From Roseovarius sp. THAF9 (GTDB taxonomy: Bacteria; Pseudomonadota; Alphaproteobacteria; Rhodobacterales; Rhodobacteraceae): a DNA stretch of 64,000 bases. The stretch covers positions 898,001 to 962,000 of the forward strand of contig NZ_CP045404.1 of assembly GCF_009363715.1 (NCBI RefSeq). Direction: 5' to 3'. The notes under the pieces are model-generated. The model saw nothing but the letters and a program-made list of their open reading frames with translations, was not told the DNA's origin and searched no databases. How positions within the stretch are numbered: the first letter of the stretch is position 1; each line of letters begins with the position of its first letter. Below, piece after piece: positions 9,275 to 17,754 of the stretch. The translations under genes and the position numbers were made by a program.

Positions 9275-10504
9275 TCAGAGCGATTTCGAGGTGGAGTCGA
9301 TCTGGAATGCAGTGGCTGACAGGGTTGCCAGGTGCCGGTCGGTCTGGTGGTGCGCCTCCTCCAGGCGGCGAATGATGCCGACAAGGCCGCTATCGACATC
9401 GCTCATCCGGCCACTTTCGACCCGGCAGAGAAGCTTGACGAGGTCGAGGCCGTTGATCCGACGGCGCAGCTGACGGCAGACATCTGGGACGAGCTTGCCC
9501 ATGTTTGCGACCTCGGACACCGCGATACGGCTGATTTCGGAGAGCGCCTCGGACTGGGCGTGCAGGATCTCGCGTCCTCCCAGGTTGCGTTCGGCTGCAT
9601 CGTACTTGGCCGCGGATTGCCGTGCGGTCAGATCCATCAGGGTAGCGATCTGCGTCGCGCTTTTCGCCCGTCCGAGCGCGTTGCGCATACGCACCAGCAA
9701 GCCGGTCTCGTCGCAGCGCAGCCGCTCGATCATCTGGTACATGTCCGCCGACATCGTTTCATAGTTCTTGGAAATGGTGCCGATCGCGACACCGGCCCCT
9801 TCAAGCCGGCCGGACAGGATACGCAGATTGATCGGCTCCCCGCGGACCTTTTGGAATATGCCGATGATCTCCTGAACGAGGGTATCCGACTTGTCCATCA
9901 ACTCGGTCAGGCGGACGATCTTGCCGAAGTCGGACTCGCTGCCGGTGTCGATATCTTCGCGGATCCCGAACTCGGCATCGAGCGCGGCGTAGGTAAAGGC
10001 GTCGAAATCGGGGTATCCGTGTTCTGCAAGGCGCGCGAGCATCCACTCCGCGCTTTTGTCCGGAGGCAGGCCGCGGGCCTCCTCAGTCACCATGGCGGCG
10101 TAGATGTCGCGGGTCAGTTCGAAGAATTCCGAGCGCGGCTTGATCCGAACTGAGAGATAGCCATCGCGCGTCGGCGTAACTGTTGCGAACACCCAGTAAA
10201 AGCCGCCATCGGCGGTGGAGTTCTTGACGTAGGTACAGACAGGAAGCTTGGCATGGAGCCGGTCCCACATCAGGTGAAAGAGGCCGCGGGGCATGTCGGG
10301 GTGGCGCACGACCTTGTGCGGGGCACCATTGATATACTCCTTCGACATGCGTGCGATGTCGCAGAATTCCTGATTGGCATAGTGGATGACGCCGCGGGCG
10401 TCGGTCGCGGAGGCCAACAGGTGCTCGGGCGGAAAGTCGACCTCGGCTCCGGTGGGCGCGGGATGGTCGGTTGCAGGGTCAGAGGCCGTTGCCGTGTGTT
10501 GCAT
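9275..10504 (-). CDS. PAS-domain (aerotaxis-receptor-like) protein of the che cluster
   Basis: A 409-residue cytoplasmic protein. Residues about 25-135 form a PAS domain very like that of Aer: EFCDIARMSKEYINGAPHKV, then HPDMPRGLFHLMWDRL and YWVFATVTPTRDGYLSV. In Aer this domain binds FAD and senses redox state. The rest is helical (for example RILSGRLEGAGVAIGTISKN) with no receptor hairpin tip and no membrane segment, so it cannot signal to CheA as a normal receptor does. Inference: a redox-sensing accessory to the chemotaxis core, perhaps replacing the signalling tip by a protein-interaction domain. It has its own start 47 bases after the preceding small gene. FAD binding is not shown by sequence alone. 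Confidence 0.82.
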   Translation of the reverse strand: MQHTATASDPATDHPAPTGAEVDFPPEHLLASATDARGVIHYANQEFCDIARMSKEYINGAPHKVVRHPDMPRGLFHLMWDRLHAKLPVCTYVKNSTADGGFYWVFATVTPTRDGYLSVRIKPRSEFFELTRDIYAAMVTEEARGLPPDKSAEWMLARLAEHGYPDFDAFTYAALDAEFGIREDIDTGSESDFGKIVRLTELMDKSDTLVQEIIGIFQKVRGEPINLRILSGRLEGAGVAIGTISKNYETMSADMYQMIERLRCDETGLLVRMRNALGRAKSATQIATLMDLTARQSAAKYDAAERNLGGREILHAQSEALSEISRIAVSEVANMGKLVPDVCRQLRRRINGLDLVKLLCRVESGRMSDVDSGLVGIIRRLEEAHHQTDRHLATLSATAFQIDSTSKSL

Positions 10505-10551
10505 CGCGAAAGGTCCTTAAAGAGGCGGCCGCTTCGGGCGTCGTGGAGGTT

Positions 10552-10950
10552 TCAGAACAGGATCGGCTTACCGTCACCGCACCCCAGATCGGGTTTCACG
10601 GGATCATTCAGTAACCGGTGCCGGAAATAGTCGAGGCGAACCTGGGTGAGCAGTAGGGTGATATCGAGCCGTGCCTCGGCTTCGACCGAGGTCGACACGG
10701 TTTTCAATACCCGCGAGATGTCGCGCAGGTGCTGCCAGAGTGCATCGACCCGCTGAAGGTCGTGCAGGTTGGCCGTCGCATTTTCAGGCAATTGCGCGAC
10801 AAGTTCGGGAATCAGGTTATCCAGACTTTGCGCGATGCCCGCGAGGTCGTCGGTTTCCTCGGCGAGAATGTGCAGTAGGCGTGAAATGGGACGAGGCGAC
10901 ACGAAATGCTCCTGCTGGTTGACTGGTGCGGGGGGCTCAGAGACGGCCAA
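10552..10950 (-). CDS. Small che-cluster protein of unknown function
   Basis: A 132-residue predicted soluble, mostly helical protein (RPISRLLHILAEETDDLAGI; LWQHLRDISRVLKTVSTS) with no motif I recognise and no signal peptide. Its start overlaps the end of the cheY gene by 14 bases, so it is translated with it. Position inside an uninterrupted che operon is the only functional clue. It could be a CheY-P partner or a structural adaptor; I would not assign a role. Confidence 0.7.
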   Translation of the reverse strand: MAVSEPPAPVNQQEHFVSPRPISRLLHILAEETDDLAGIAQSLDNLIPELVAQLPENATANLHDLQRVDALWQHLRDISRVLKTVSTSVEAEARLDITLLLTQVRLDYFRHRLLNDPVKPDLGCGDGKPILF

Positions 10951-11323
10951 CGACCTTCTCGATGCACGCCTTGAGTTGCGCGGTCTGGAAAGGTTTCTTG
11001 AGGTAATTGTTCATGCCCAGGCGGGTGCCGCGTTCGATGATTTCCTTGTCGGCTCGTCCGGTCACAAGGATGAAGCCGGTGCGGGCGATCGCACGATGCG
11101 AGCGGATCGCCTCGAGCAGTTGCAGCCCGTCCATGCGCGGCATGTTGAAGTCCGAGATCACTAGGTGCACGGGCTTGGCGGCGAGGCTGCTCCAGGCGGT
11201 GTGGCCGTCGGCCTCGGTGCGGTAATTCTTGATCCCCAACTCGTCGAGCGCCTGGGTCAAAAGCCCGCGGCTGGTGGACATGTCGTCGACGACGAGGATA
11301 TGCAGTTTGTCTCTCAGGCTCAT
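10937..11323 (-). CDS. cheY: CheY-like single-domain response regulator
   Basis: A 128-residue receiver domain without an output domain. The acidic pair is Asp13-Asp14 (LVVDD), the phosphoacceptor Asp58 (VISDFNMPRMDG), the switch Thr in LVTGRAD and the conserved Lys110 (YLKKPF). It takes a phosphoryl group from CheA and either binds the flagellar switch or acts as a phosphate sink. It overlaps cheR by 4 bases. The cluster has a second CheY directly beside cheA; which one binds the motor cannot be told from sequence. Confidence 0.92.
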   Translation of the reverse strand: MSLRDKLHILVVDDMSTSRGLLTQALDELGIKNYRTEADGHTAWSSLAAKPVHLVISDFNMPRMDGLQLLEAIRSHRAIARTGFILVTGRADKEIIERGTRLGMNNYLKKPFQTAQLKACIEKVVGRL

Positions 11324-12255
11324 CCGAGGCCTCCGTTGCTGTCTGGGCGCTGGGCCTCAGCCGTGTTCAGATCCGCACCGCGGCGCTGGGTTCGAGGCGG
11401 GGCGTCGGGCGGAAGGCAGAAGGCGCCACGTTCCTGCTGGGTGAAGCGCATGGCGATGGATTCGGGTAGAAGCTCCGAGTGGCCAATATAGAGTGCGCCG
11501 CCCGGCAGGATCCGGTCTGCGAGCCGCTGCCACAGCCGCGCTTGCGTGTCCTCGTCGAAATAGATCGTGACATTCCGGCACATGATGACGTCGAAACCAC
11601 CCTTGAAGGGCCACTCGCCATTGAGGTTCAGGCAGCGGAACGTGATCAGGTCACGTGCGCCCTGCGCCACACGCGCCATGCCGTTGGCGCCGGCCCCCCG
11701 CTCGAGATGGCGGTCGGCGAACCCGTCAGGAAGGTCACCGAGGCTCGCGGCGGGGTAGATGCCGGCGCGGGCGATGGAAAGGGCCGACTTGTCGATGTCG
11801 GTCGCCAGAATTCGCAGATTGAGTTGGGCGGCTTCGGGGCAGGCATCTAGCATGCGGAAGGCCAGGTCATAAGCTTCTTCACCGGTGGAGCAGGCGGCGG
11901 ACCACAGCCGTATGCGCCCGCCCGCGCGGGCGGCGGCGGCAAGCCCGGGCAGGATATGGTCGGCAAGGTGTATAAAGTGGTGATCCTCGCGGTTGAACCG
12001 GGTCATATTGGTGGTTAGCGCGGAAATGAACGCGTCCTGCTCGGCGGCGTTGCCGGGCTGTTGCAGCCAGGTGCAGTAGACGTCGACCGAATCGATCTCC
12101 AGCGCCTTAAGTCGCTTGGCCAGGCGCCCTGACACCATCGCCCGCTTGTTGCTGCCGATATGGATGCCGGTCATGCGCTTGAGCAGGTCGGCGACGGTGG
12201 CGAATTCGTCGGGACTGATCAGAGGTGGTGCCACGGCCTGAGGGTGGTCTTTCAT
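11320..12255 (-). CDS. cheR: Chemoreceptor methyltransferase CheR
   Basis: A 311-residue S-adenosylmethionine-dependent methyltransferase that methylates receptor glutamates during adaptation. The all-helical N-terminal domain ends in ALTTNMTRFNRE, the family's substrate-contact segment. The SAM-binding motif is SAACSTGEEAYDLA (about residues 119-132), followed by ILATDIDKSAL and IMCRNVTIYFDED. The last 35 residues are low-complexity. It overlaps cheW by 4 bases and cheY by 4, a tightly coupled block. The adjacent membrane receptor ends in a W-x-x-F pentapeptide that could tether this enzyme. Confidence 0.95.
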   Translation of the reverse strand: MKDHPQAVAPPLISPDEFATVADLLKRMTGIHIGSNKRAMVSGRLAKRLKALEIDSVDVYCTWLQQPGNAAEQDAFISALTTNMTRFNREDHHFIHLADHILPGLAAAARAGGRIRLWSAACSTGEEAYDLAFRMLDACPEAAQLNLRILATDIDKSALSIARAGIYPAASLGDLPDGFADRHLERGAGANGMARVAQGARDLITFRCLNLNGEWPFKGGFDVIMCRNVTIYFDEDTQARLWQRLADRILPGGALYIGHSELLPESIAMRFTQQERGAFCLPPDAPPRTQRRGADLNTAEAQRPDSNGGLG

Positions 12256-12722
12256 GCGCTCAACGGGGCCTCTCTTGGCAGAACCTCGCGGACATCGATT
12301 GCCCGGACGAGCTTGTCATCGAGTGAATGGACTCCGCGGATGAACGCCTGGGTTCGGGAGGAGGAAACATCGGGGGTCGCCTGCATCTCGGCTTCGTCCA
12401 CGGTGATGATGTCGGACACGGCATCGACCAGGAAACCGATGATCTTGTGGTCGATCTGGGCGATGATGATGACGTGGCGCTTTCCCGGTTCGGTCTTGCC
12501 GAAGCCCAGCCGGAGCGACAGATCGACAACCGGAAGGACGGTGCCGCGCAGGTTCATCATCCCGACGACGAAGTCGGGCGCGTGTGGCAGGGTGGTGGTG
12601 CTTGTCCAGCCTCGGATTTCGAGAACATGCGATATTTCGATGCTGAAATCCTGGTCTTCGACGGTAAAGCAAACGATCTCGACCCGGTTGGCGGTTCTGG
12701 ATCCGGTCTGGGTGTCATGCAT
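12252..12722 (-). CDS. cheW: Chemotaxis coupling protein CheW
   Basis: A 156-residue CheW, the SH3-like adaptor that links receptors to CheA. Typical segments are VCFTVEDQDFSIEISHVLEI at the start, then PHAPDFVVGMMNLRGTVLPV with the conserved Arg of NLRG, and VDAVSDIITV. It overlaps cheA by 8 bases and cheR by 4. The first 12 residues are a loose leader; no better start is available. Confidence 0.95.
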   Translation of the reverse strand: MHDTQTGSRTANRVEIVCFTVEDQDFSIEISHVLEIRGWTSTTTLPHAPDFVVGMMNLRGTVLPVVDLSLRLGFGKTEPGKRHVIIIAQIDHKIIGFLVDAVSDIITVDEAEMQATPDVSSSRTQAFIRGVHSLDDKLVRAIDVREVLPREAPLSA

Positions 12723-14907
12723 GATGGAAGTCTCCTGTGGCGTCTGGCCAGGCGCGGTCGACCCATCCCCCCTGGCCGGGAGGGACGATCATCTGGTCGG
12801 TGTCGACGATGAGCGCGATCTTCCCGTCACCGAGAATGGTCGCAGCGGCGATGCCCGGGATTTTCTGATAGTTTTGTTCGAGGCCCTTGATCACGACTTC
12901 GCGCTGTTCGGCGATGCCGTCGACGGCGAGGGCGTAGCGATGACCGGAGTCGCCCTCGATCAGTAGCAGGGACTGGTTGCCGAGGCTGACAGGCGTGGAG
13001 CGGAAGCCGAGGGCGGTGCCGAGATCCCTGATCGGGACCATCTCGCCGTTGAGCGCTAGTACGCTGTCACCATCGCAAAGCGTGTGCACCTTGGCCTGGC
13101 CGGGTTGCAGCATCTCGCGCAGGGGCAGAGTGGGGACGATCAGCGACTGGTCTGCGATCTTGACGACCATGCCTTCAAGCACCGCCAAGGTCAGCGGCAG
13201 GGACACAGTGACCGAGGTGCCGCGACCGGGCATCGATTGTAGGCTGACGCGGCCGCCTAGGGACTGGATCTCGTTGCGGACGACATCCATCCCGACTCCG
13301 CGGCCTGAGAGGTTTGAGATTTCGCCGGCGGTTGAAAAGCCGGGGCGGAAAAGCAGGTTGTCGATGTCGCTGTCGCCGAGATCGTCCTCGGGTCTGATGA
13401 GCCCTTTCTCGATGGCGATCTGACGCACCTTTTCACGGTTGATGCCCGCCCCGTCGTCCTTGATGAGGATAACCACGCGGCCCGAGCGGTGGCTTGCCTC
13501 CAGCGTGACCGTGCCGCGTTCGTCCTTGCCGGCAGCGCGCCGCGCCTCGGGCGTTTCCAGCCCGTGGTCGATGGCGTTGCGGATCATGTGTGTCAAGGGT
13601 TCAACGAGGCGTTCCGTGACGGTCTTGTCCACTTCGGTCGCGTCACCCACGGTGACCAGACGGGCGGATTTTCCGGCCTCCCGGGCTGTTTCGCGGACAA
13701 TCCGCGACATACGCTGAAAAAGGCTACGCACGGGTTGCGCGCGGATCGCCATGACGCTTTCCTGGATCGCACCGGAGAGCGTCTTGAGCTGGCTCATGGC
13801 CTCATCCACGCCGCTGTTGGCGGAGCTGGGCATTTCGTCCATCGACTGGCGCAACATCGCCTCGGCAATGACAAGCTCGCCCACGAGATTGATCAGCCGG
13901 TCGACCCTGTCCAGGTCGACGCGGATCGTGCTGGTGCGGGAACTGGCGGGTCGGGACGCGGCCGGGGGGCCGCTATTGGCCGGCGCCACCGCTTCGGATT
14001 GGTTCGGCGCCGGAGCGTCGTCGGCCGGTTGCGCCACCGCAGCTGCCGTGACCGTGTCTTTGGCCATGGCATCAGGCCGCAGCTGGATATCGGACGGCGC
14101 GGGCAGCGGCGGCAGGCCGCCGGGGCCGGTCTCGGCTGCGGAAATCTCGAGTTCGCACAGTCCCTCGACGAATTCGAAGACTTCGCGAATGGCGGCCTCG
14201 TCGACGGAGTCGTCGGCGGTGAAGGTCAGCGTCCAGCTGAGCGCGGGCTCGGACCAGGGACCGTCGCGAAGGGGCGTGAGCGCGGAGAGGTCGGCCTCGA
14301 CCTCGAGCTTGCCGAGGGTTTCGAGGCTGCGGAACAGGATCGCGGGATCGTGGCCGTTGGCAAAGAGCTGTTGCGAGGCCTTGAACCGGATTGTTACCGG
14401 CGCATCAGACTCGGGGGCCGCCATGTCGTCGAGCGAGGGCAGGTCGCCATCGATCGCGAGAAAAGTCGGTTGAAAATCGGCTTCGTCGACCTCTTCAACG
14501 GTCTCTTGCTCGTCGCCGGAGGTGCCGTTGGCGGCGTTGCTGATATGTTTGAGGTCGCTGAGGATTGATGCGCCCTGTTCGGACGGCAGTTCGGTGCCCT
14601 GACTGGCGGCCTCGACGAGGTCGGCGAGGTGATCGCTGGCGGTCAGCAGCAGGTTGACGACATTGTCGCCCACCACCAGCCGTTGGCTGCGGATGTCGTC
14701 GAGCACGTTCTCGAACGCGTGGGCGAAGGAGACGAGTTGATCCAGGCCGAAGGCCCCGGCGCCACCTTTCATCGAATGGACGGCGCGGAACATGCTGTTG
14801 ACGGTTTCTTCGTCGCCCGCGCCCGCCTCGAGGTCGTTCAGGCCGGAGGAGAGCTGTTCGAGCAGGTCGTCACATTCCTGAAAGAACATCTGGTTGAGGT
14901 CGTTCAT
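12715..14907 (-). CDS. cheA: Chemotaxis histidine kinase CheA
   Basis: A 730-residue class II histidine kinase that autophosphorylates in response to receptors and feeds the two CheY proteins. Domain order: P1 HPt domain with His44 in AVHSMKGGAGAFG; an acidic linker and probable P2 region (about residues 110-325); P3 dimerisation helices starting at TIRVDLDRVDRLINLVGEL; P4 ATPase with N-box HMIRNAIDHGLETPE, DDGAGIN and GRGVGMDVVRNEI; and a P5 CheW-like domain at about 590-725. The linker between P1 and P3 is long and includes a second structured segment (VTIRFKASQQLFANG). Start follows the cheY stop by 15 bases. Confidence 0.96.
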   Translation of the reverse strand: MNDLNQMFFQECDDLLEQLSSGLNDLEAGAGDEETVNSMFRAVHSMKGGAGAFGLDQLVSFAHAFENVLDDIRSQRLVVGDNVVNLLLTASDHLADLVEAASQGTELPSEQGASILSDLKHISNAANGTSGDEQETVEEVDEADFQPTFLAIDGDLPSLDDMAAPESDAPVTIRFKASQQLFANGHDPAILFRSLETLGKLEVEADLSALTPLRDGPWSEPALSWTLTFTADDSVDEAAIREVFEFVEGLCELEISAAETGPGGLPPLPAPSDIQLRPDAMAKDTVTAAAVAQPADDAPAPNQSEAVAPANSGPPAASRPASSRTSTIRVDLDRVDRLINLVGELVIAEAMLRQSMDEMPSSANSGVDEAMSQLKTLSGAIQESVMAIRAQPVRSLFQRMSRIVRETAREAGKSARLVTVGDATEVDKTVTERLVEPLTHMIRNAIDHGLETPEARRAAGKDERGTVTLEASHRSGRVVILIKDDGAGINREKVRQIAIEKGLIRPEDDLGDSDIDNLLFRPGFSTAGEISNLSGRGVGMDVVRNEIQSLGGRVSLQSMPGRGTSVTVSLPLTLAVLEGMVVKIADQSLIVPTLPLREMLQPGQAKVHTLCDGDSVLALNGEMVPIRDLGTALGFRSTPVSLGNQSLLLIEGDSGHRYALAVDGIAEQREVVIKGLEQNYQKIPGIAAATILGDGKIALIVDTDQMIVPPGQGGWVDRAWPDATGDFHHA

Positions 14908-14922
14908 GTGTTTATCCCTTCC

Positions 14923-15285
14923 TCAGACCACGAGACGCTGGATGATCTGAACAAGCTTCTCCTCGTCGAACGGCTTGACAATCCAGCCGGTGGCGCCGGC
15001 GTCGCGCGCGCGCTGCTTGAGCGCGTCGCCGCTTTCGGTGGTCAGCACCAGGATCGGCACGGTCGAGACCCGATCGCCCTTGCGCACCCCGTCGATGAAT
15101 CCGAACCCGTCGAGCCGCGGCATGTTGATGTCGGTGATGATCAGGTCGGGATCGGCAGTTTCGAGGCGCTCGAGCCCGTCAACACCATCTTCGGCGAGTT
15201 CAACCTCGAACCCGGCGCCGGTCAGGGCCTGTTGCAACATGCTGCGCATCGTGCGCGAATCGTCGACAGCCAGAATGCGTGTCAT
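14923..15285 (-). CDS. cheY: CheY-like single-domain response regulator
   Basis: A 120-residue receiver. The acidic pair is Asp8-Asp9 (LAVDDS), the phosphoacceptor Asp52 (IITDINMPRLDG), the switch Thr in VLTTES and the conserved Lys104 (IVKPF). ATG 15285 is chosen because it begins exactly at the first strand (MTRILAVDD) and overlaps the stop of the STAS gene (TCAT on the plus strand); a longer frame would add 37 arginine-rich residues antisense-like in character. Being next to cheA and in the classic order, it is the likelier motor-binding CheY. Confidence 0.93.
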   Translation of the reverse strand: MTRILAVDDSRTMRSMLQQALTGAGFEVELAEDGVDGLERLETADPDLIITDINMPRLDGFGFIDGVRKGDRVSTVPILVLTTESGDALKQRARDAGATGWIVKPFDEEKLVQIIQRLVV

Positions 15286-15584
15286 GCGGGATCCTCTTGA
15301 ACCAGGGCATTTCGAGGGATGCCGAGCAGCGCCAGCCCCTTGAGAAAATCGGGCGACGGGTCGATCAGGTCGAACGCGGTGCCGTCGGCCTGCCATTCCT
15401 GCCGGGCGCGCAGCAGAATCTCGGCCGCAAGGGCGCCGAGAAAGCCGACTTTGCCGGCGTGAAGGCGAAGTCGCGCGCCGCGGCGGTCATCGAGGCTGGC
15501 CGCCAAGGTTTCACAGGCGGCGAAATCCATGCGCTCGGGAAGGTCGAGCGGCGCGTCATCTGCTGGAGTGTCTGGTTCTGTCAT
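15282..15584 (-). CDS. STAS-domain protein at the head of the che operon
   Basis: A 100-residue single STAS-like domain (LDLPERMDFAACETLAASL; LRLHAGKVGFLGALAAEILL). STAS proteins of this size act as anti-sigma antagonists or lipid or nucleotide-binding adaptors; a small STAS protein at the head of che operons is familiar in alphaproteobacteria, but its job there is not known to me. The phosphorylatable Ser of anti-sigma antagonists is not present at the usual position (GKVGFLG), so regulation by a kinase is doubtful. Start 15584 is preferred over 15605 because a GAAGG motif precedes it at proper spacing. It is the first gene of the minus-strand che run. Confidence 0.75.
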   Translation of the reverse strand: MTEPDTPADDAPLDLPERMDFAACETLAASLDDRRGARLRLHAGKVGFLGALAAEILLRARQEWQADGTAFDLIDPSPDFLKGLALLGIPRNALVQEDPA

Positions 15585-15666
15585 GCGGGGCCCTTCACAC
15601 TGCATATGCGTTACTGGCCGGATGCTAGGACGACCGGCTTAAAATGGGGTTAAGCGGCAAGCGATT

Positions 15667-15682
15667 GTTTTCGCGAGAAAAC
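15667..15682. promoter_or_regulatory. GTTTTC/GAAAAC dyad in the che-liv divergent region
   Basis: A 6-bp perfect inverted repeat with a 4-base loop (GCGA) in the 257-base region between the divergent STAS/che and liv operons. It is placed well for an operator of either operon. No regulator gene adjoins it. Confidence 0.25.
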
Positions 15683-15841
15683 CCTGACCGCCCGTCCTGC
15701 AAAAGGAAGAGCAGCGCGAGTCGGGCCGTACCGCATCGGAGAAACAGAGCGCGCGTGCTGCGGGGGCTTGGCCTTGGACGCCGGGCGTGGTTTAACCCCG
15801 CGCCATCGGGCAGCGGATAGCGGCAGGGGACAGCGGCGCGG

Positions 15842-16762
15842 ATGTCGAGCATTCTGATCATCGAACAGGTTCTGAACGGGCTTCAGTTCGGGGTGATGCT
15901 GTTTCTGATGGCCGCGGGCCTGACGCTGATTTTCGGGGTCATGGGGCTGATCAACCTCGCGCACGGGTCGCTCTACATGGTGGGCGCCTTTGCGGCGGCG
16001 GCGGTGGCGGCGGCGACGGGAAGCTTCCTGCTGGCGCTGGGCGCGGCGCTGGCCGTGGCGGCGGCGGTCGGCGCGGTCGTGGAAGTGGCGGTGATCCGGA
16101 GATTATACGCAACCGATCACCTGGACCAGGTGCTGGCCACTTTCGCGCTGATCCTGATCTTCTCTGAGGGCACGCGGTACCTCTTTGGCTCTTTCCCGCT
16201 GTACCTGGACATTCCTGACGCGCTGTCGGGGCCGGTGACGCTGCCTGGGGGGATACAGTATCCGCTGTACCGGCTGGCGCTGATCGGTGTGGGGCTGGCC
16301 GTGGCGGTAGGTCTGTGGCTGTTGATCGAACGCACGCGGGTCGGCATCCGTATCCGGGCCGGGGAGAACGATCGGGAGATGATCGCGGCGTTGGGCGTGG
16401 ATATTTCGAAGCTGTACACGCTTGTTTTTGCGCTGGGTGCGGCGTTGGCGGGGCTGGCGGGCGCGCTGGTGGGCGCGATCCAGTCGGTGCAGGTTGGCAT
16501 GGGCGAACCGGTGCTGATCCTGGCTTTCGTGGTGATCGTGATCGGGGGGATCGGGTCGATCCGGGGGGCCTTCGTGGGCGCGATCCTGGTGGGGCTGACG
16601 GACACGCTGGGCGGCATCTTCCTGCCCGAGCTCTTCAAGCTGTTCATGGAGCCGGCGGCGGGCACGCAGGTTGGGGCATCGCTGGCGTCGATGGCGATCT
16701 ACATCCTGATGAGCGCGGTGCTGGTCTGGCGGCCCACGGGCCTGTTCGGAGCGCGGGCATGA
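15842..16762 (+). CDS. livH: LivH-type branched-chain amino acid/amide ABC permease
   Basis: A 306-residue inner-membrane permease with about eight hydrophobic segments. Family hallmarks are LNGLQFGVMLFLMAAGLTLIFG at the start, INLAHGSLYMVGAF, and GALVGAIQSVQVGMGEPV near the C-terminus. It forms the transmembrane channel with the LivM-like protein that overlaps it by 4 bases (ATGA). Substrates of this family include branched-chain amino acids, urea, amides and aromatic acids, so the livH symbol marks the family, not a proven substrate. Confidence 0.9.
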   Translation: MSSILIIEQVLNGLQFGVMLFLMAAGLTLIFGVMGLINLAHGSLYMVGAFAAAAVAAATGSFLLALGAALAVAAAVGAVVEVAVIRRLYATDHLDQVLATFALILIFSEGTRYLFGSFPLYLDIPDALSGPVTLPGGIQYPLYRLALIGVGLAVAVGLWLLIERTRVGIRIRAGENDREMIAALGVDISKLYTLVFALGAALAGLAGALVGAIQSVQVGMGEPVLILAFVVIVIGGIGSIRGAFVGAILVGLTDTLGGIFLPELFKLFMEPAAGTQVGASLASMAIYILMSAVLVWRPTGLFGARA

Positions 16763-17754
16763 TCGGGGGAAAGCGCCGGGAATTCTGGGTCAACTTTGCG
16801 GTTCTGGCCGGGCTGGTTGCGGTGCCGCTTTGGGCGCTCGTGGCGGACGAGCCGTTCACGATCACGCTGGCGACGCGCGTGGCGATTTTGGCGCTGGCCG
16901 CGGTGGGGCTGAACATCGCGCTGGGACTGGGCGGGCTGGTGAGCTTGGGCCACGCGGTGTTCTTTGGCATCGGCGGATATGCGATGGGCATCCTGGCGCA
17001 TCATGCGCAGACCTATACCGCGGTAACCGAGTGGCCGATGTTGATCGAAGGCACCAAGAACATGCCGGTCATATGGCTCGTGGCCGTCGTGGCCTCGGCG
17101 CTGGCGGCGCTGGTGATCGGGGTTCTGAGCCTGCGCACGAGCGGGGTCTATTTCATCATGATTACGTTGGCCTTTGGCCAGATGTTTTTCTACTTCGCGA
17201 TCTCGTGGAGCGCCTATGGCGGCGAGGACGGCCTGTCGATCTATGTGCGCAACGGCTTTCCGGGGCTGAACACGCTGGTGCCGATCCAGTTCTTCGGCCT
17301 GTGTTTCGCGATCCTCTGTGCGGTGCTGTGGCTGAACGCGCGGCTGATGCGGTCGCCTTTCGGGCTGGCGTTGAACGCGGCACGGCAGGTGCCGGTGCGA
17401 GTGGAGACGGTGGGGCTGAACCCGATGCGTCTGAAGCTGGTGGCGTTCGTGATTTCCGGCGCGATCACGGGGCTGGCGGGAGCGCTTTTTGCCGATCTCA
17501 ACCGGTTTGTCAGCCCGACGATGTTCAGCTGGCAGTTCTCGGGTGAGATCATCATCCTTGTCATTCTGGGCGGGGTTGGGCGGTTGTTCGGGCCGGTGGT
17601 CGGCGCCGCGGTCTTTGTGGTGTTGGAGCATTGGTTGGGCGGATTGACGGAGTTCTGGTTGATCTGGCTGGGGGTGATCCTGCTCTTGATCGTGTTGTTT
17701 GCGCGGGGCGGCATCGTGGGGCTCTTGGCGGGCAGGGCGGTGGCGCATGACTGA
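16759..17754 (+). CDS. livM: LivM-type branched-chain amino acid/amide ABC permease
   Basis: A 331-residue membrane permease, partner of the LivH-like protein. Recognisable segments are LNIALGLGGLVSLGHAVFFG, LRTSGVYFIMITLAFGQMFF and LAGALFADLNRFVSPTMFSW. ATG 16759 overlaps the upstream stop and places a basic segment (GGKRREF) before the first membrane helix, so it is preferred to an upstream extension inside livH. It overlaps the ATPase gene by 8 bases. Confidence 0.9.
   Translation: MIGGKRREFWVNFAVLAGLVAVPLWALVADEPFTITLATRVAILALAAVGLNIALGLGGLVSLGHAVFFGIGGYAMGILAHHAQTYTAVTEWPMLIEGTKNMPVIWLVAVVASALAALVIGVLSLRTSGVYFIMITLAFGQMFFYFAISWSAYGGEDGLSIYVRNGFPGLNTLVPIQFFGLCFAILCAVLWLNARLMRSPFGLALNAARQVPVRVETVGLNPMRLKLVAFVISGAITGLAGALFADLNRFVSPTMFSWQFSGEIIILVILGGVGRLFGPVVGAAVFVVLEHWLGGLTEFWLIWLGVILLLIVLFARGGIVGLLAGRAVAHD

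Noticed and set aside
14629..15300. Plus-strand frame antisense to cheA and cheY
   Set aside because: It covers two well-supported chemotaxis genes and has no recognisable domain.
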